The notes beneath the pieces are model-generated. The model was not told the DNA's origin. It was given only the letters and a program-made list of their open reading frames with translations, and ran no database searches. Shown in pieces: positions 9,269-19,800 of a stretch of 64,000 bases of DNA (position 1 is the stretch's first letter; each line of letters starts with the position of its first letter). The stretch spans positions 1 through 64,000 of IMG/VR virus record IMGVR_UViG_3300024239_000132. The stretch is one strand, 5' to 3'. Source of the stretch: a virus. Made by a program: the position numbers and the translations under genes.

Positions 9269-10459
9269 ATGCTTAACTACAACGCACCTCCGGGTACCAA
9301 GTCGGACATCGACGTCGGCGGTAACTCGAGCCAGATGAACACCTTCTTCTATCTGAAAAAGGCTCTCATCACTGCTCGCAAGGACCAGTACTTCATGCAG
9401 CTGGCGCCGACGATCAACATGCCGAAGAACTTTGGCAAGACGATCAAGGTGTACGAGTACATCCCGATGCTCGACGACCGCAACATCAACGACATGGGTC
9501 TTGATGCTGCTGGTGCTGTCATCGCCAACGGTAACCTGTACGGCTCGAGCCGTGATATCGGTACGATCACCGGCAAGCTGCCGACTCTGACCGAAAACGG
9601 CGGCCGTGTGAACCGTGTCGGCTTCACGCGTATCCAGCGTGAAGGCTCCCTGTTCAAGTTCGGTTTCTTCACCGAATTTACCCAGGAAGCGATGGACTTC
9701 GATTCCGACGAAGACCTGATGGATCACCTGTCGCGTGAGCTGATGAACGGTGCTGTCCAGCTGACTGAAGCTGTCCTCCAGAAGGACCTTCTGACTGCTG
9801 CCAGCGTCATCGTCTATGCAGGCGCTGCAACCTCGAACGCTACGGTTACGGCCGAAGGCGCTGGCGCTGCCATCGTCAGCTACGCCAACCTGATGCGTCT
9901 CGACCAGATCCTGACGGACAACCGTACCCCGAAGCAGACCACGGTCATCACTGGTTCGCGCCTCGTCGACACCAAGACGATTGCTGCTGCCCGTGTCATG
10001 TACGTCGGCTCGCCGCTGGTTCCGACCCTGCGTGCGATGAAGGACCTGCACAACAATCCGGCCTTCATTCCGGTCCAGCACTACGCTGATGCCGGCAATG
10101 TCCTGAACGGTGAAATCGGTACCATTGATGCTTTCCGCATCATCCTGGTTCCGGAAATGCTTCACTGGGCAGGCGTTGGCGCCAACGTCGGCACCAACCC
10201 GGGCTACCGTGCAACCTCGGGCAAGTACAACGTCTATCCGATGCTCGTCGTCGGTGATGACAGCTTTGCCACCATCGGTTTCCAGACCGACGGCAAGACG
10301 GTGAAGTTCTCGGTCACCACCAAGATGCCGGGCAAGGAAACCGCGGATCGCAACGATCCTTACGGGGAGACCGGCTTCAGCTCGATCAAGTGGTACTATG
10401 GCTTCCTGGCCAAGCGTCCGGAACGTATCGGCATGATCCGCTGCGTAGCACCGCTCTAA
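9269..10459 (+). CDS. Major capsid protein, N4 gp56 type
   Basis: This is a 396-residue protein, about the length of N4 gp56 (around 400). ATG 9269 follows AAGGATT. It is preceded by the scaffold-like gene and followed by a strong terminator, as expected for the most abundant structural gene. The sequence has the mixed alpha/beta pattern of an HK97-fold capsid, with an N-terminal region ([19 protein letters not shown]) typical of N4-like capsid proteins. Codons are strongly biased, consistent with high expression. Confidence 0.9.
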   Translation: MLNYNAPPGTKSDIDVGGNSSQMNTFFYLKKALITARKDQYFMQLAPTINMPKNFGKTIKVYEYIPMLDDRNINDMGLDAAGAVIANGNLYGSSRDIGTITGKLPTLTENGGRVNRVGFTRIQREGSLFKFGFFTEFTQEAMDFDSDEDLMDHLSRELMNGAVQLTEAVLQKDLLTAASVIVYAGAATSNATVTAEGAGAAIVSYANLMRLDQILTDNRTPKQTTVITGSRLVDTKTIAAARVMYVGSPLVPTLRAMKDLHNNPAFIPVQHYADAGNVLNGEIGTIDAFRIILVPEMLHWAGVGANVGTNPGYRATSGKYNVYPMLVVGDDSFATIGFQTDGKTVKFSVTTKMPGKETADRNDPYGETGFSSIKWYYGFLAKRPERIGMIRCVAPL

Positions 10460-10472
10460 GCTGAGCAACGAG

Positions 10473-10505
10473 AACTGGGAGAGCATTTGGCTCTCCCAGT
10501 TTTTC
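10473..10505 (+). terminator. Rho-independent terminator after capsid gene
   Basis: A 12-bp perfect stem (10473-10484 with 10490-10501) and 5-nt loop are followed by TTTTTC. It probably limits transcription of downstream genes relative to the capsid protein. Confidence 0.9.
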
Positions 10506-10529
10506 TTCCCCTGAATTTAGGAATTTTCC

Positions 10530-11183
10530 GTGACTGACCAGACGAACCAGGACCAGGAACAGCAGACTGACGCCGCTGACGAGCTGGCCCTTCTCAAGGC
10601 CCGTGCTACCCAGATGGGCATCAGCTTCTCGAACAACATCAAGGTCGAGACGCTTCGCACCAAGATCCAGGAAAAGCTGAACGCTGAGGATGCCGAGCTT
10701 GCCCAGGATACGGACGAAGACGAGCAGGATGGTCCTGCTGAATCTGTCCAGCCCAACGAAGCTCCCAAGGCTGCACGCAAGAAGACTCTGCGTGAGGAGC
10801 TTCTTGAATCGCAGATGAAGCTCGTGCGTTGCCGTATCTCGAATATGGATCCGAAGAAGCGCGATCTTCCCGGCGAGATTTTCACGATCGCCAACGAGTA
10901 CATCGGTACCGTTCGCAAGTTCGTGCCCTACGGTGAAGCCACCGATGAGGGTTATCACATTCCGTTTTGTATCTACACGGACCTCGAGAGCCGCCGCTTC
11001 CAGAACATTCGTGTGACCCGTGATCGTCGTACCGGTCAGACCAAGACCGAGACTTCGTTCGTCAAGGAGTTCGCCATCGAGATCCTGCCCGATCTGACGG
11101 CCGAAGAACTTGCTGCTCTGGCTCAGGCACAGCAGGCAGCCGGCAGCATCGAGAGCGCCTCGAACACGGACTACATGGTCTGA
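10530..11183 (+). CDS. N4 gp55-like protein, unknown function
   Basis: This is a 217-residue protein starting at GTG 10530 after a GGAATTT stretch. The N-terminal part is acidic and may hold a short helix-extended-loop-helix or SAP-like segment (ELALLKARATQMGISFSN); the remainder (SQMKLVRCRISNMDPKK) is basic and beta-rich. Its order after the capsid gene matches N4 gene 55. No enzyme motif was seen. Confidence 0.6.
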   Translation: MTDQTNQDQEQQTDAADELALLKARATQMGISFSNNIKVETLRTKIQEKLNAEDAELAQDTDEDEQDGPAESVQPNEAPKAARKKTLREELLESQMKLVRCRISNMDPKKRDLPGEIFTIANEYIGTVRKFVPYGEATDEGYHIPFCIYTDLESRRFQNIRVTRDRRTGQTKTETSFVKEFAIEILPDLTAEELAALAQAQQAAGSIESASNTDYMV

Positions 11184-11221
11184 TTTCAGACCTGATCTGA
11201 ATTGATCCAAGGATACCATCA

Positions 11222-11887
11222 ATGACCATTATCGGTGACGACCTCGAAATTCGTTTGAGCAACGATGCCCTTACCGAGAAGGTCGTTGATGGTGCCGGGA
11301 TCTTTGACGTTCTCATGAGGAGCGTCTCGGTCCACCTCAGGGCCGAGTATGATGCAAGCCGCATCACTGGAGCCGAGTACTCCAAGACTTATGCCGCCTT
11401 GGTAGAAGCGACACTGGCCAACTCGGTCCAGTTCCTCCTGGGGCGTGACAAGACCTATTGGGAAGCCAAGGCTTCCCGCTATCAGGTCGAAACCCTGTTG
11501 CCTGCCCAGCTGGCTCAGATCACCACCGAAACTGCTCGTGCTTCTGTCGAAAAGGACAAGGCAACCTACGAGCTCACTTACATCCTTCCTGAGCAGAAGA
11601 AGATCGTTAGCGAACAGGCTGAAGCCCAACGAGCTCAGACACTCAATACCCGCTTTGACGGCACAACTGTTGCAGGTGTCCTGGGTCAGCAGAAAGCCCT
11701 CTACACCCAGCAGATCACCTCGTATCAGCGTGATGCCGAGGTCAAGGCAGCCAAACTGTTTACTGATGCCTGGACCGTGCAGAAGACGATCGATGAAGGT
11801 TTGCTGGCTCCGACCAACTTCCAGAATGCTACGGTCGATACCGTGCTCAATGCCATCAAGGCCAACAATGGATTGGCCACTACCTAA
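11222..11887 (+). CDS. N4 gp54-like virion protein
   Basis: This is a 221-residue protein, shorter than the 32-kDa N4 gp54, in the same position. ATG 11222 follows AAGGATACC. It is mainly helical with a long coiled stretch at about 85-170 (QAEAQRAQTLNTRF) and is probably an internal or neck protein. It overlaps the next gene by one base (TAATG at 11887). Confidence 0.65.
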   Translation: MTIIGDDLEIRLSNDALTEKVVDGAGIFDVLMRSVSVHLRAEYDASRITGAEYSKTYAALVEATLANSVQFLLGRDKTYWEAKASRYQVETLLPAQLAQITTETARASVEKDKATYELTYILPEQKKIVSEQAEAQRAQTLNTRFDGTTVAGVLGQQKALYTQQITSYQRDAEVKAAKLFTDAWTVQKTIDEGLLAPTNFQNATVDTVLNAIKANNGLATT

Positions 11888-14022
11888 TGTCTAGACTTGT
11901 TGGCAGTCTCTCTGGGACCAACCTTGGTAATTCCAAACAGAAGCGCCACAAGTTTCTTCCTTTGGTGGTCCTTTCGCATATTCTTCAGGAGCGAAAGCAG
12001 ACCATCAGTCAAAGCATTGTCGACGCTCTCAAGCTGAGCCCTCTGGTTCAGGCAGAACGGGCTCGGAAGTGGTGGCGGACACCCGGTAATGCAAGCTACC
12101 TTGGTGACGTTTACGAAGCGATAGACCGCAGCCCCGAAATAGTCACATCCGATGGGGTGAGTACGGTACAACTCGACCGTGAAGGCATGACCTTCAATTA
12201 CAACTACCCCATCAGGGTAAGTGCCGAGCTGGAGTGGCTCTGGTTCGATAGCTGGCTTCGTCCCAGACAAGATTTTGTGTGGCGAGAAGGGTACGACTTT
12301 GCTCGCTTTCAGACCGAGCGAGCTGCCAGCAATCTGAGTTCGTTTTACCCCAGAGTGGGACCGGCCGTCTGGACATACTGGGCCAAGACCTATTGGCACG
12401 CTACGACACCAACTGATCCGTTTTCTCGTGAGAAGTCCTGGTACGCTACCTATGATTCCGCAACAGGAACCATCACGCTGACCAGTGACGGGAATTGGAC
12501 TCGATCGTTCAATCCAAGCATCGATATGAATGCCCAGTATCTTTATACCGGGTGGGACCTTGGGTTCTACCCGTACAAAGTGGGCGGCACAGACACGATT
12601 CTGAACCAGATTGTGGATGCATGCACAGCAACGCCTGAACCGGACTATGGTGCTTATCCGTTCATCCCGGTGCGCTTGAACAATGAGGCAGTGAATCAGA
12701 GTGGGCCTGAGATCAGTGCCCAAGCCAAGAAGCTCTTCAAGAAGGCTACCGGAAGCAAGTTGACCAAGCTCCTCGAAACTCTCGAGGATAATCCTGATGT
12801 CGAGGAGATCGACCTTGGGATGATCATGTTTGGCATCGAGGCCAACAATACGAAGGCTTATGCCAAGCGATATATCTACCGGTATTTCCAAGGTCTTCGA
12901 ACCAGAGCAGGAAATCCTAGTGGTGCATTCACGCTCAAGCTTGCCTCAAACGTACCTTACCCAGGTGGTTGGGCCAGTAATGCTGGTTATGCAGTCACAT
13001 TCAAGGGACTGTCCGAAACGACAGGCACAGGTCTCAGGATCCCTGGTTCGCAAGTGGGATCTCTTGTTTGGGAGGTTGTAGGCGAGGTAGCCAAGCTACA
13101 TTGGCAGGTTACCGCGGACGAATGGCGAACCATGTCGATCGACTGTGCCATTGCCCGCTGGATGGGTTTGCCTGGCGACAGTGTTATCAAGCTCTGGGAA
13201 GTAGTACTGACCACCACGGATACAGGGTTCCTGATTCCGTTTCACGCGCCAACACTCAAGGCCATGCGTAAGACTGACGGCATCGAGGTAGCTCAGGAAG
13301 GGCTTAATCTGATGGTTGGTACGTACACCTTGATCGACACATCAAGCATTACAGCCGGCATCATCTTCTTCATTGCTGGCGTGCTGCTTGTGGCTTTCCC
13401 CCCGGGTGCTCCGGGGGCTATTGGTCTGCTCGGTGCCAACGCAGCTGTAGGTGCAGCCATTGGTCTTGCCGGCACAGCTGCTGCTGTTGCCGGTGCAGTC
13501 ATTAATGCTGTTGCAGCAATCATCGTGATGAAGCTGATCCAGAAAGGGGCCATGCTTGTCTTTGGTGAGAAGATTGGAGCAATCATTGGTGCGGTGGTTG
13601 GCTTCGTTGCTGTGACCGTCGGCACGGGTCTCATGAATGGCCAGAGCATTTCCCAGATATGGGGAACCATGGGCTCAGCTCAGAACCTGTTGGCTCTAAC
13701 CAATGCAGTGGGCTCAGGCATATCAGGTTACATCTCAGCATCGATTGCCGATCTTCAGGCCGAAATGCAGGAGTATTCAGATCGCTACACTCAAAAGATG
13801 AGTGAGCTAGACGCTGCCTATGCAAAGGAATTTGCATATGGTAATCGCGTCATTGATCCAATGAGTTTAACCGGTACGCAGTCCGGAAACTTCCTGGAAA
13901 CTCCCTCACAATTTCTCTCCAGGACTCTGCTCACGGGGACGGATATTGCGGACATCTCTACGAGCATGATCAGCAGTTTCACCGATCTCACACTGACGAG
14001 CGAGCTTCCCGGCACTACCTAA
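11887..14022 (+). CDS. Large virion protein with membrane-like C-terminal region
   Basis: This is a 711-residue protein in the position of N4 gp53. Residues about 486-581 are a run of strongly hydrophobic, glycine- and alanine-rich segments (SITAGIIFFIAGVLLVAF and following), unusual for a soluble capsid protein. They suggest insertion into a host membrane during DNA and polymerase ejection. It is tightly linked to the neighbouring genes. No catalytic motif was recognised. Confidence 0.65.
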   Translation: MSRLVGSLSGTNLGNSKQKRHKFLPLVVLSHILQERKQTISQSIVDALKLSPLVQAERARKWWRTPGNASYLGDVYEAIDRSPEIVTSDGVSTVQLDREGMTFNYNYPIRVSAELEWLWFDSWLRPRQDFVWREGYDFARFQTERAASNLSSFYPRVGPAVWTYWAKTYWHATTPTDPFSREKSWYATYDSATGTITLTSDGNWTRSFNPSIDMNAQYLYTGWDLGFYPYKVGGTDTILNQIVDACTATPEPDYGAYPFIPVRLNNEAVNQSGPEISAQAKKLFKKATGSKLTKLLETLEDNPDVEEIDLGMIMFGIEANNTKAYAKRYIYRYFQGLRTRAGNPSGAFTLKLASNVPYPGGWASNAGYAVTFKGLSETTGTGLRIPGSQVGSLVWEVVGEVAKLHWQVTADEWRTMSIDCAIARWMGLPGDSVIKLWEVVLTTTDTGFLIPFHAPTLKAMRKTDGIEVAQEGLNLMVGTYTLIDTSSITAGIIFFIAGVLLVAFPPGAPGAIGLLGANAAVGAAIGLAGTAAAVAGAVINAVAAIIVMKLIQKGAMLVFGEKIGAIIGAVVGFVAVTVGTGLMNGQSISQIWGTMGSAQNLLALTNAVGSGISGYISASIADLQAEMQEYSDRYTQKMSELDAAYAKEFAYGNRVIDPMSLTGTQSGNFLETPSQFLSRTLLTGTDIADISTSMISSFTDLTLTSELPGTT

Positions 14023-14032
14023 GGAGCCTGCT

Positions 14033-14440
14033 GTGTCCGACTTCAACATTCTTGCTGGGCAGCCTGGGTACACTCAGGCTCTTCGTGCATATACGACCGA
14101 AAACATCCCGAGCTTTTCCGGCACGACCATTGCACCAAATATCGGTATGCCGGGTATTCCCGGTGGAATCGGTTCTCTGGATTTCAGTCAGAAGGTTGGT
14201 CTCGGTCTGCAAGGTCTAGGCACTGTCGCCAATCTCGTGCTTGGTCTCAAGCAGCTCAGCCTCGCCAACAAGCAGTACGGACTCCAGAAGCGAGCATTCG
14301 AGACCAACCTGACCAATCAGGTTCGCTCTTATAATGATGCTTTGGGTGACAGGCTTCGTGCTCGAGCCATGACCGAGACTGGCAATACCAACGGGGTCGA
14401 TCAACAGATCAAGGAACGCAGCCTGACCACGGGCATGTGA
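14033..14440 (+). CDS. N4 gp52-like small internal virion protein
   Basis: This is a 135-residue protein with start GTG 14033 after AAGGAG at 14021-14026. Its length fits the 15-kDa internal protein gp52 of N4, which lies in the same place before gp51 and gp50. It has a glycine-rich middle (GMPGIPGGIGSL) and a helical C-terminal half. Inferred internal virion protein. Confidence 0.6.
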   Translation: MSDFNILAGQPGYTQALRAYTTENIPSFSGTTIAPNIGMPGIPGGIGSLDFSQKVGLGLQGLGTVANLVLGLKQLSLANKQYGLQKRAFETNLTNQVRSYNDALGDRLRARAMTETGNTNGVDQQIKERSLTTGM

Positions 14441-14467
14441 TCTCTCTGGTTCCCGAAAGGATTTATA

Positions 14468-16780
14468 ATGGCACAGCTCCAATGGCGCGATGTAGCCGCA
14501 CCCAATTTCTCCGGAGCCATGGAAGGTGTTGATGCGGCCAGTCGGCTGATCAACAGTGCCTTGAACCAGGCTCAAGGCGGTGTGCGTGAATACCAGAAGA
14601 TCCAGGATGATGCCCTCAACAGCAGGCTCATGGCTCAGCTTGTGGGTATGGATTCCGCTGACGATGCAGCAGCTATTCCTGGCATGATTGCTGGGGTCAA
14701 GGATCCAAGCCGTATCAGCTCGGATGTCTTTTCGCTGATGATGGGCCGAAAAGGTCAACTCACTCAGCAAGAGCTAGGTGATCTGAACTTGCGGGATACC
14801 CGCAATACCTCAGATCGTAACATGGCATTCCAGCACCTGTTGGATGCAGCAACGCCTGAAATCCAGGCTTATAATGCCGCGGTAGCTGCCAACGACCCGA
14901 AGGCCATTGCAGCCACTAGGGCCGCTGTATTCAACAAGGTTCAGGGCGGTCCTGCCGAGAAGTTCCTGGCTCTATCAGGTCAGCTCAGCGGTATGGAGAG
15001 TAGTGCTCTGGGGATCGTTGGGTCTCGTCAGCGTATTGGAATTGACGCTGAGAACCAGGGATGGACCCGGGAAGACCGTGTGTTTGATCAAAAGGCAGCT
15101 GAAATCGCCGGGCAAATTCAGCTTGGCGGTGCTCTCACACGTGATGATTACGAGGCAATGGCCCGCAACATGGGGCTGGACGGCCGACTGTTTGAAGCCG
15201 TTATGCGTCGTGCTCCGCAGTTCTCTGACTTTGGTGGGTATGCTCCACCGGATCTGTTGGGTGGTGGTGGTGCTGACTCGAATGCTCTTCGTGCCATCAC
15301 CGGCGGTGGCGAGGGCAATCTTGGGATTGGCTCTGTACCTGCCAATGTGACCACGCTCGGTCAGGCCGTACAGTTCGGCAAGAGTCTGAACAATCGTGGT
15401 CAGGCTTCCAGTGCCATGGGTCTCTTCCAGATTACCCAGAGCACGATGGAAGAGTTCGCACCAAAAGCATTTGGCGCCAATTGGCAGAATCAACGTTTTG
15501 ACGATCCCCGGGTCCAGGATGCTGTTGCTCGTAAGATCTTCGAGGATGCGATAAGCAAACGCAATCCTGGTGAGGCTCTGCGAGGTCGTTGGGTATCACT
15601 CTCCCCACAGGATGCTGCCCGTGTCGCTCGCATGCCTTGGGAACAGGCACGAGAGATCATTTCTCAGAAGGAGTCCAGCAGCTCTGTCGGTGCTCTGATT
15701 GCACAGGCAGCAGGGCAGGCCGTGGATAATACCCAGCGTCGATCTGCATTCGTGGAAACCAATGCAGGCGACAATCTGGCACTGAACTTTGCCAATCTTG
15801 CAGGCAGCACGGAGACCCCGGCACAGGTAGCTCGTCGTATTGCCAAGGAGCTCCCCGGAGCCAATCCCGCCTGGGTCGAAGAACGGATCATCTCACTTCA
15901 AAGCAAGATTGCCGGTGCCGGCGGTTCACGCCGTAAGGTCAACGCTGCAATGGTGGGTCAGGCTCTGCTCGATAATGCCGGGGCGCAGTCTGCCCGTGAG
16001 GGTTGGTACAATCCCAAGCGTTGGCTGCCGGATTCTTTCCGTGGGAACACCCTCGGAGAAGACATCACGGTCGATATGGATGCAGCCTACAATTCGCTTG
16101 ATGGCTACGCCAAGGGTCGGATGGACGATCGCATTGCTGCGAACACAGCAATGGCTGCAACTGCTGGTGTACAGGCAAATGCTCAGCAGCAGTACCAGGC
16201 TGCCAAAGCTCGGTACGATGCCAAGGTTCGTGCAGCTCAGACAAAGGGTATCAGGAACCCTAATCTGAACCGAGAGCTGGCAGATCTGCGTATCGCAGAG
16301 AGCAACTATATGGGTGCCATGGGTCAGCCCTCAGGAGGTCTGCCAGGACGTGATGAGAGCAGGCAGGCTCCAAGTGCTCCTGCTCCACAAAGGCAAGCAC
16401 AGCGTCCTGCTCCGGCCCCGGCACCCAAGCCTGCTCCAAGGCAGGTTGCCCCACAGGCTCCAAGGCAACAAGTGGCAGAGCGTCCCTGGATCAAGCCGGA
16501 ACAGCGTCGAGCCATGGAAGCTGCTGCAAACCGTGATTCCAAAGATGCAGGTGGCTGGGGTGTTCAGCGTGCTTTTTGGGGCAAAGCCGGTGAAGCTATT
16601 GCCAATGCTTTGACGCCATCGAAGGTGACAAGTCCTCGAGGTGGTAATGGCCAGTCTGGATTGCAGAGGCTGGATAGCATTCTCGACAACGCGTCTTATC
16701 CGGTGGGCACTACTAGAAGTCAGGTTTTGGCCCAGCGAAATGAGTTGGCCAGACAACAAGGTAAGCCTTTAAGGAAGTGA
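14468..16780 (+). CDS. Internal virion protein with lytic transglycosylase domain
   Basis: This is a 770-residue protein in the position of N4 gp51. A lysozyme-like transglycosylase core is visible: candidate catalytic Glu282 in GGGEGN, then SSAMGLFQITQSTM at about 314-327. It would cut peptidoglycan locally during genome entry. Residues about 640-690 are a Pro/Ala/Gln-rich linker, and both ends are helical. ATG 14468 follows GAAAGGATTT. A terminator follows, so the virion polymerase gene has its own leader. Confidence 0.8.
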   Translation: MAQLQWRDVAAPNFSGAMEGVDAASRLINSALNQAQGGVREYQKIQDDALNSRLMAQLVGMDSADDAAAIPGMIAGVKDPSRISSDVFSLMMGRKGQLTQQELGDLNLRDTRNTSDRNMAFQHLLDAATPEIQAYNAAVAANDPKAIAATRAAVFNKVQGGPAEKFLALSGQLSGMESSALGIVGSRQRIGIDAENQGWTREDRVFDQKAAEIAGQIQLGGALTRDDYEAMARNMGLDGRLFEAVMRRAPQFSDFGGYAPPDLLGGGGADSNALRAITGGGEGNLGIGSVPANVTTLGQAVQFGKSLNNRGQASSAMGLFQITQSTMEEFAPKAFGANWQNQRFDDPRVQDAVARKIFEDAISKRNPGEALRGRWVSLSPQDAARVARMPWEQAREIISQKESSSSVGALIAQAAGQAVDNTQRRSAFVETNAGDNLALNFANLAGSTETPAQVARRIAKELPGANPAWVEERIISLQSKIAGAGGSRRKVNAAMVGQALLDNAGAQSAREGWYNPKRWLPDSFRGNTLGEDITVDMDAAYNSLDGYAKGRMDDRIAANTAMAATAGVQANAQQQYQAAKARYDAKVRAAQTKGIRNPNLNRELADLRIAESNYMGAMGQPSGGLPGRDESRQAPSAPAPQRQAQRPAPAPAPKPAPRQVAPQAPRQQVAERPWIKPEQRRAMEAAANRDSKDAGGWGVQRAFWGKAGEAIANALTPSKVTSPRGGNGQSGLQRLDSILDNASYPVGTTRSQVLAQRNELARQQGKPLRK

Positions 16781-16785
16781 AGTTG

Positions 16786-16813
16786 AAAAGGCCCAGGTGA
16801 TTCTGGGCCTTTT
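16786..16813 (+). terminator. Rho-independent terminator before virion RNA polymerase gene
   Basis: An 11-bp stem, AAAAGGCCCAG (16786-16796) with 16803-16813, has a 6-nt loop and ends in TTTTC. A smaller hairpin with arms TTGAG/CTCAA follows in the leader of the next gene. Confidence 0.9.
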
Positions 16814-16875
16814 CTCTTCTAATTTTCAAGTCTGGCTGATAACTCACTTGAGACTTTTCAACTCAAGGGGCTGCC

Positions 16876-19800
16876 ATGTCTGGCTACACCGACTTTCTCA
16901 AGCGCTTCACCGTAGCAAACGTAGGCCCTGTCCCTGTTCAGCAACCTAATGCTGACACATTCTATAAGATTGCCGCTGCTCGTCAGAATGGCACTGGCCA
17001 GTCTAATTCAGATCCAGTGGAACAGGATCTCCAGAGCTTGAGCACAAGCGAGATCATCGCCAAGTATGGTCCTGTCGGCCTCACCATGGTTCAACAAAGA
17101 GCCATGGGTGATGCCCGTTATACGCGAGATCGTTACGATCCAGCTGGCAGCACTCTGACCGATACAGCAATGTCTGTCGGTAAGGGCTTTGCCAATAGCG
17201 TCGGCGGTCTGGTCAACCTCGGTGTTGGCCTGGTCAATGATGATGCCGGAGCTTGGACTGCCGAGAAACTCGGAGACTTCAATAGCTGGGTTCAGTCCAA
17301 ACAATCTGATGGCCTGAATGCACATCGGCGTGCAAACAAGGTTACGAACGAAATTTCGTTCGCAGATAATAAGGCTATCTATGAAAACGAGCGCAAGTCC
17401 GAAGGTGATTTTCTTGCAAGCTTGCGCCGTATTGGCCGGGATGCAATGTCTGCCGTCGGTAATGCGAGTTCGGATGGAACCATACTGACAGACGGCATTG
17501 CCGATGCTGGTGGCTCACTGTTGAGTGGTGGCCTGATATCCAAGGGTGCCCGTGTTCTCGGCAGTAAACTGGTACAGGGTCTTTTGGCCAGAGGTGTCCT
17601 GTCCGAAGGTGCTGCACTAAAAGCAGCTGATGTCGGCGGTCGAGTTTCCATGCCTGGTACTATCGGCGGTATGGAAGCCGGTGGAGCTTACCAACAGACC
17701 GTTCAGCAAGTGATGGCCATGAGCCATGATGATCTTGTTGCTGGATCGCCAGAATATGTGAAACTTCTTCAGGAAGGTTGGGATCCGGAGGATGCCCAGG
17801 TAGAACTGGCTACGAGTGCCGGCCTTACAGCAGCTGCTATCCAGTTTCCTGTTGCAGCTGCCGCTGGTACTCTGGTCTCCAAGTTCGAGGCTAATCCATT
17901 CAAGGGTGCTTTCTCTGGTCTGGGTATTGTCAAGAATGGCGCCAACGAAGCCATCGAAGAAGCAGTACAGTCTGGTTTTGGACAGCTCGCCGGAAATGTC
18001 GGTACCCGGGCATTTGCCGATCAGAACCAAGACCTCACAGATGGTGTAGGTGAGCAGGCTGGCCTTGGTGCCCTTTATGGCTTCGGCTCGGCAGCAGCAG
18101 TTCAGGTCCCTGGTTCAGCAGCTTCGGCTGCCATTGCTGGAACTGTTGCAGCTGCCAAGGGAGCTAAGGTTCTAGGCAACAAGGCCGTTGACGCATTCGA
18201 CAAGCGCCTGACTTCGGTGAAGGAAGGCATTGATCAGCTCAATCCTGTCTCCAAGGATAACATCAATACTGCGGTCGAGCAGACCCTTACTGAAGCTCCT
18301 GCTGTTGCTCAGCAGGTTCAGGCTGATGTCGAAGCTGGCACACTGACCCCTGAACAGGGGGATGCAATCAAGCAGCGTCTGGATACGCTCCAGCAATCGA
18401 TCGCATTTGATCCAGTAGAGATCGAGGACCGGAATCTGTCTCCCGCCGTCAAGTCTGTGATTGGTTCGGCTACAAACAAGTTCGATGCATTGCAGAAGGC
18501 TGCTCAGCTGGCAGGCAGCAAGCAAGTCGATGTTCCGAGCAGGATCGAAGCTGCCCTCTACATCAATGACACTTTGAACAAGTTCGGCGCCCAGCTGATC
18601 GGTGATTTCACCAGTGCGATTGATATCGTTCCGGACGATCATGCCAGCCTGCCCAAGCTGCGTGAGTTCGAAGATGTTCTTATAAACTTCCAGCAGAACC
18701 CGGAGCTTCAGCAGGCTCGTCAGGCTGCCCAGCAATACGTAGAACGTATGCAGGCAGAAGCTCTGTCAGAGCAAGCTGTTGCCACCCCTAAAGGTCAGCA
18801 GGCTGTCCGTGGTGTGGTCAGCGTTGCCGAGAGCAACCCTGAATCAGTCAGCGAGGATCTGGCCAACCTGGTTCTCGAGCATGCTCGTATGGGCCGTGTG
18901 AAGCTGACGCCTCAGCAGACCCGAGTTCTGACCAATGCGGCCGTGCTCTCCAAGACGGGCAACACTTACAAGCTGGAAGCCAAGAAGCGTGAGCTGAAGC
19001 CTACTGATATTGTCCGTGCTCAGGTTCTGACTGACGAGATGAAGGCTACCCCTGAAGCCAAAGGTGAAGCTCTGTCCCTGGCTCAACATGTCCGCGGCAT
19101 CAATGATGCTTATCGGGCCAGCAATCTGGAGCTTGCTGCCCAGCGTCTCAAGAGACTGTCGGACTTTGCCCAGCATTTCCAGAACAAGGTAGCTGCACTC
19201 AACACCGCATATGAGACCGGAGCCAACTCCGATCGTAATGCTGTCGAGTTCGAGGGTCTGAGCCTCAAGGGTGCATGGGGAGCCAAGGGTCGAGCATGGA
19301 TTAGTCCCACCAAGGTTGGTTCGATCAAGCTGGCTCAGTCGGTGGCTCTTGAAGCCAAGGCTCTGGCTGACATGGCCAATGGTATGGCCCAGTCCATGCC
19401 TGAGCTTGGCATTGGTCCTGTAACACCTGTCGAGCTCAATCCGGATTTGGTTGGTCCGTCGACCAAGGTTGCCCAGCGTTTCCAGAATGCTCCTGAAAAA
19501 GCTCCTACCAAGCTCATCGAGCTTGAGGAGACAGCGAAGGTCGAGCCGGCACAGGCGGAGCCGAGCAAGGCTCAGACCGAGAGCGTGGCTCCGAAAGCGG
19601 AAGTGACTGAAAATGTCACCCCCTCTCCCACCAAAACTGTTGAGGCTGAGCCTGTCGACAAGCCTGTGGATGAAGTTTCCACAGAGCCTGTTGAAACTTC
19701 TCCGGCAGTCGAACCGGTCGAAGCACCGGAGAGTTCTGATCGCGCCAGCGATCAGGAATCGACAAAGGCTGAGACCCAGACTGAAGAAGCAAAAGCCGAT

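Noticed and set aside
9164-10486. 440-codon open frame on the minus strand across the capsid gene
   Set aside because: It is the complement of the major capsid gene, whose strong codon bias keeps the opposite frame open. It has no ribosome site or recognisable family.
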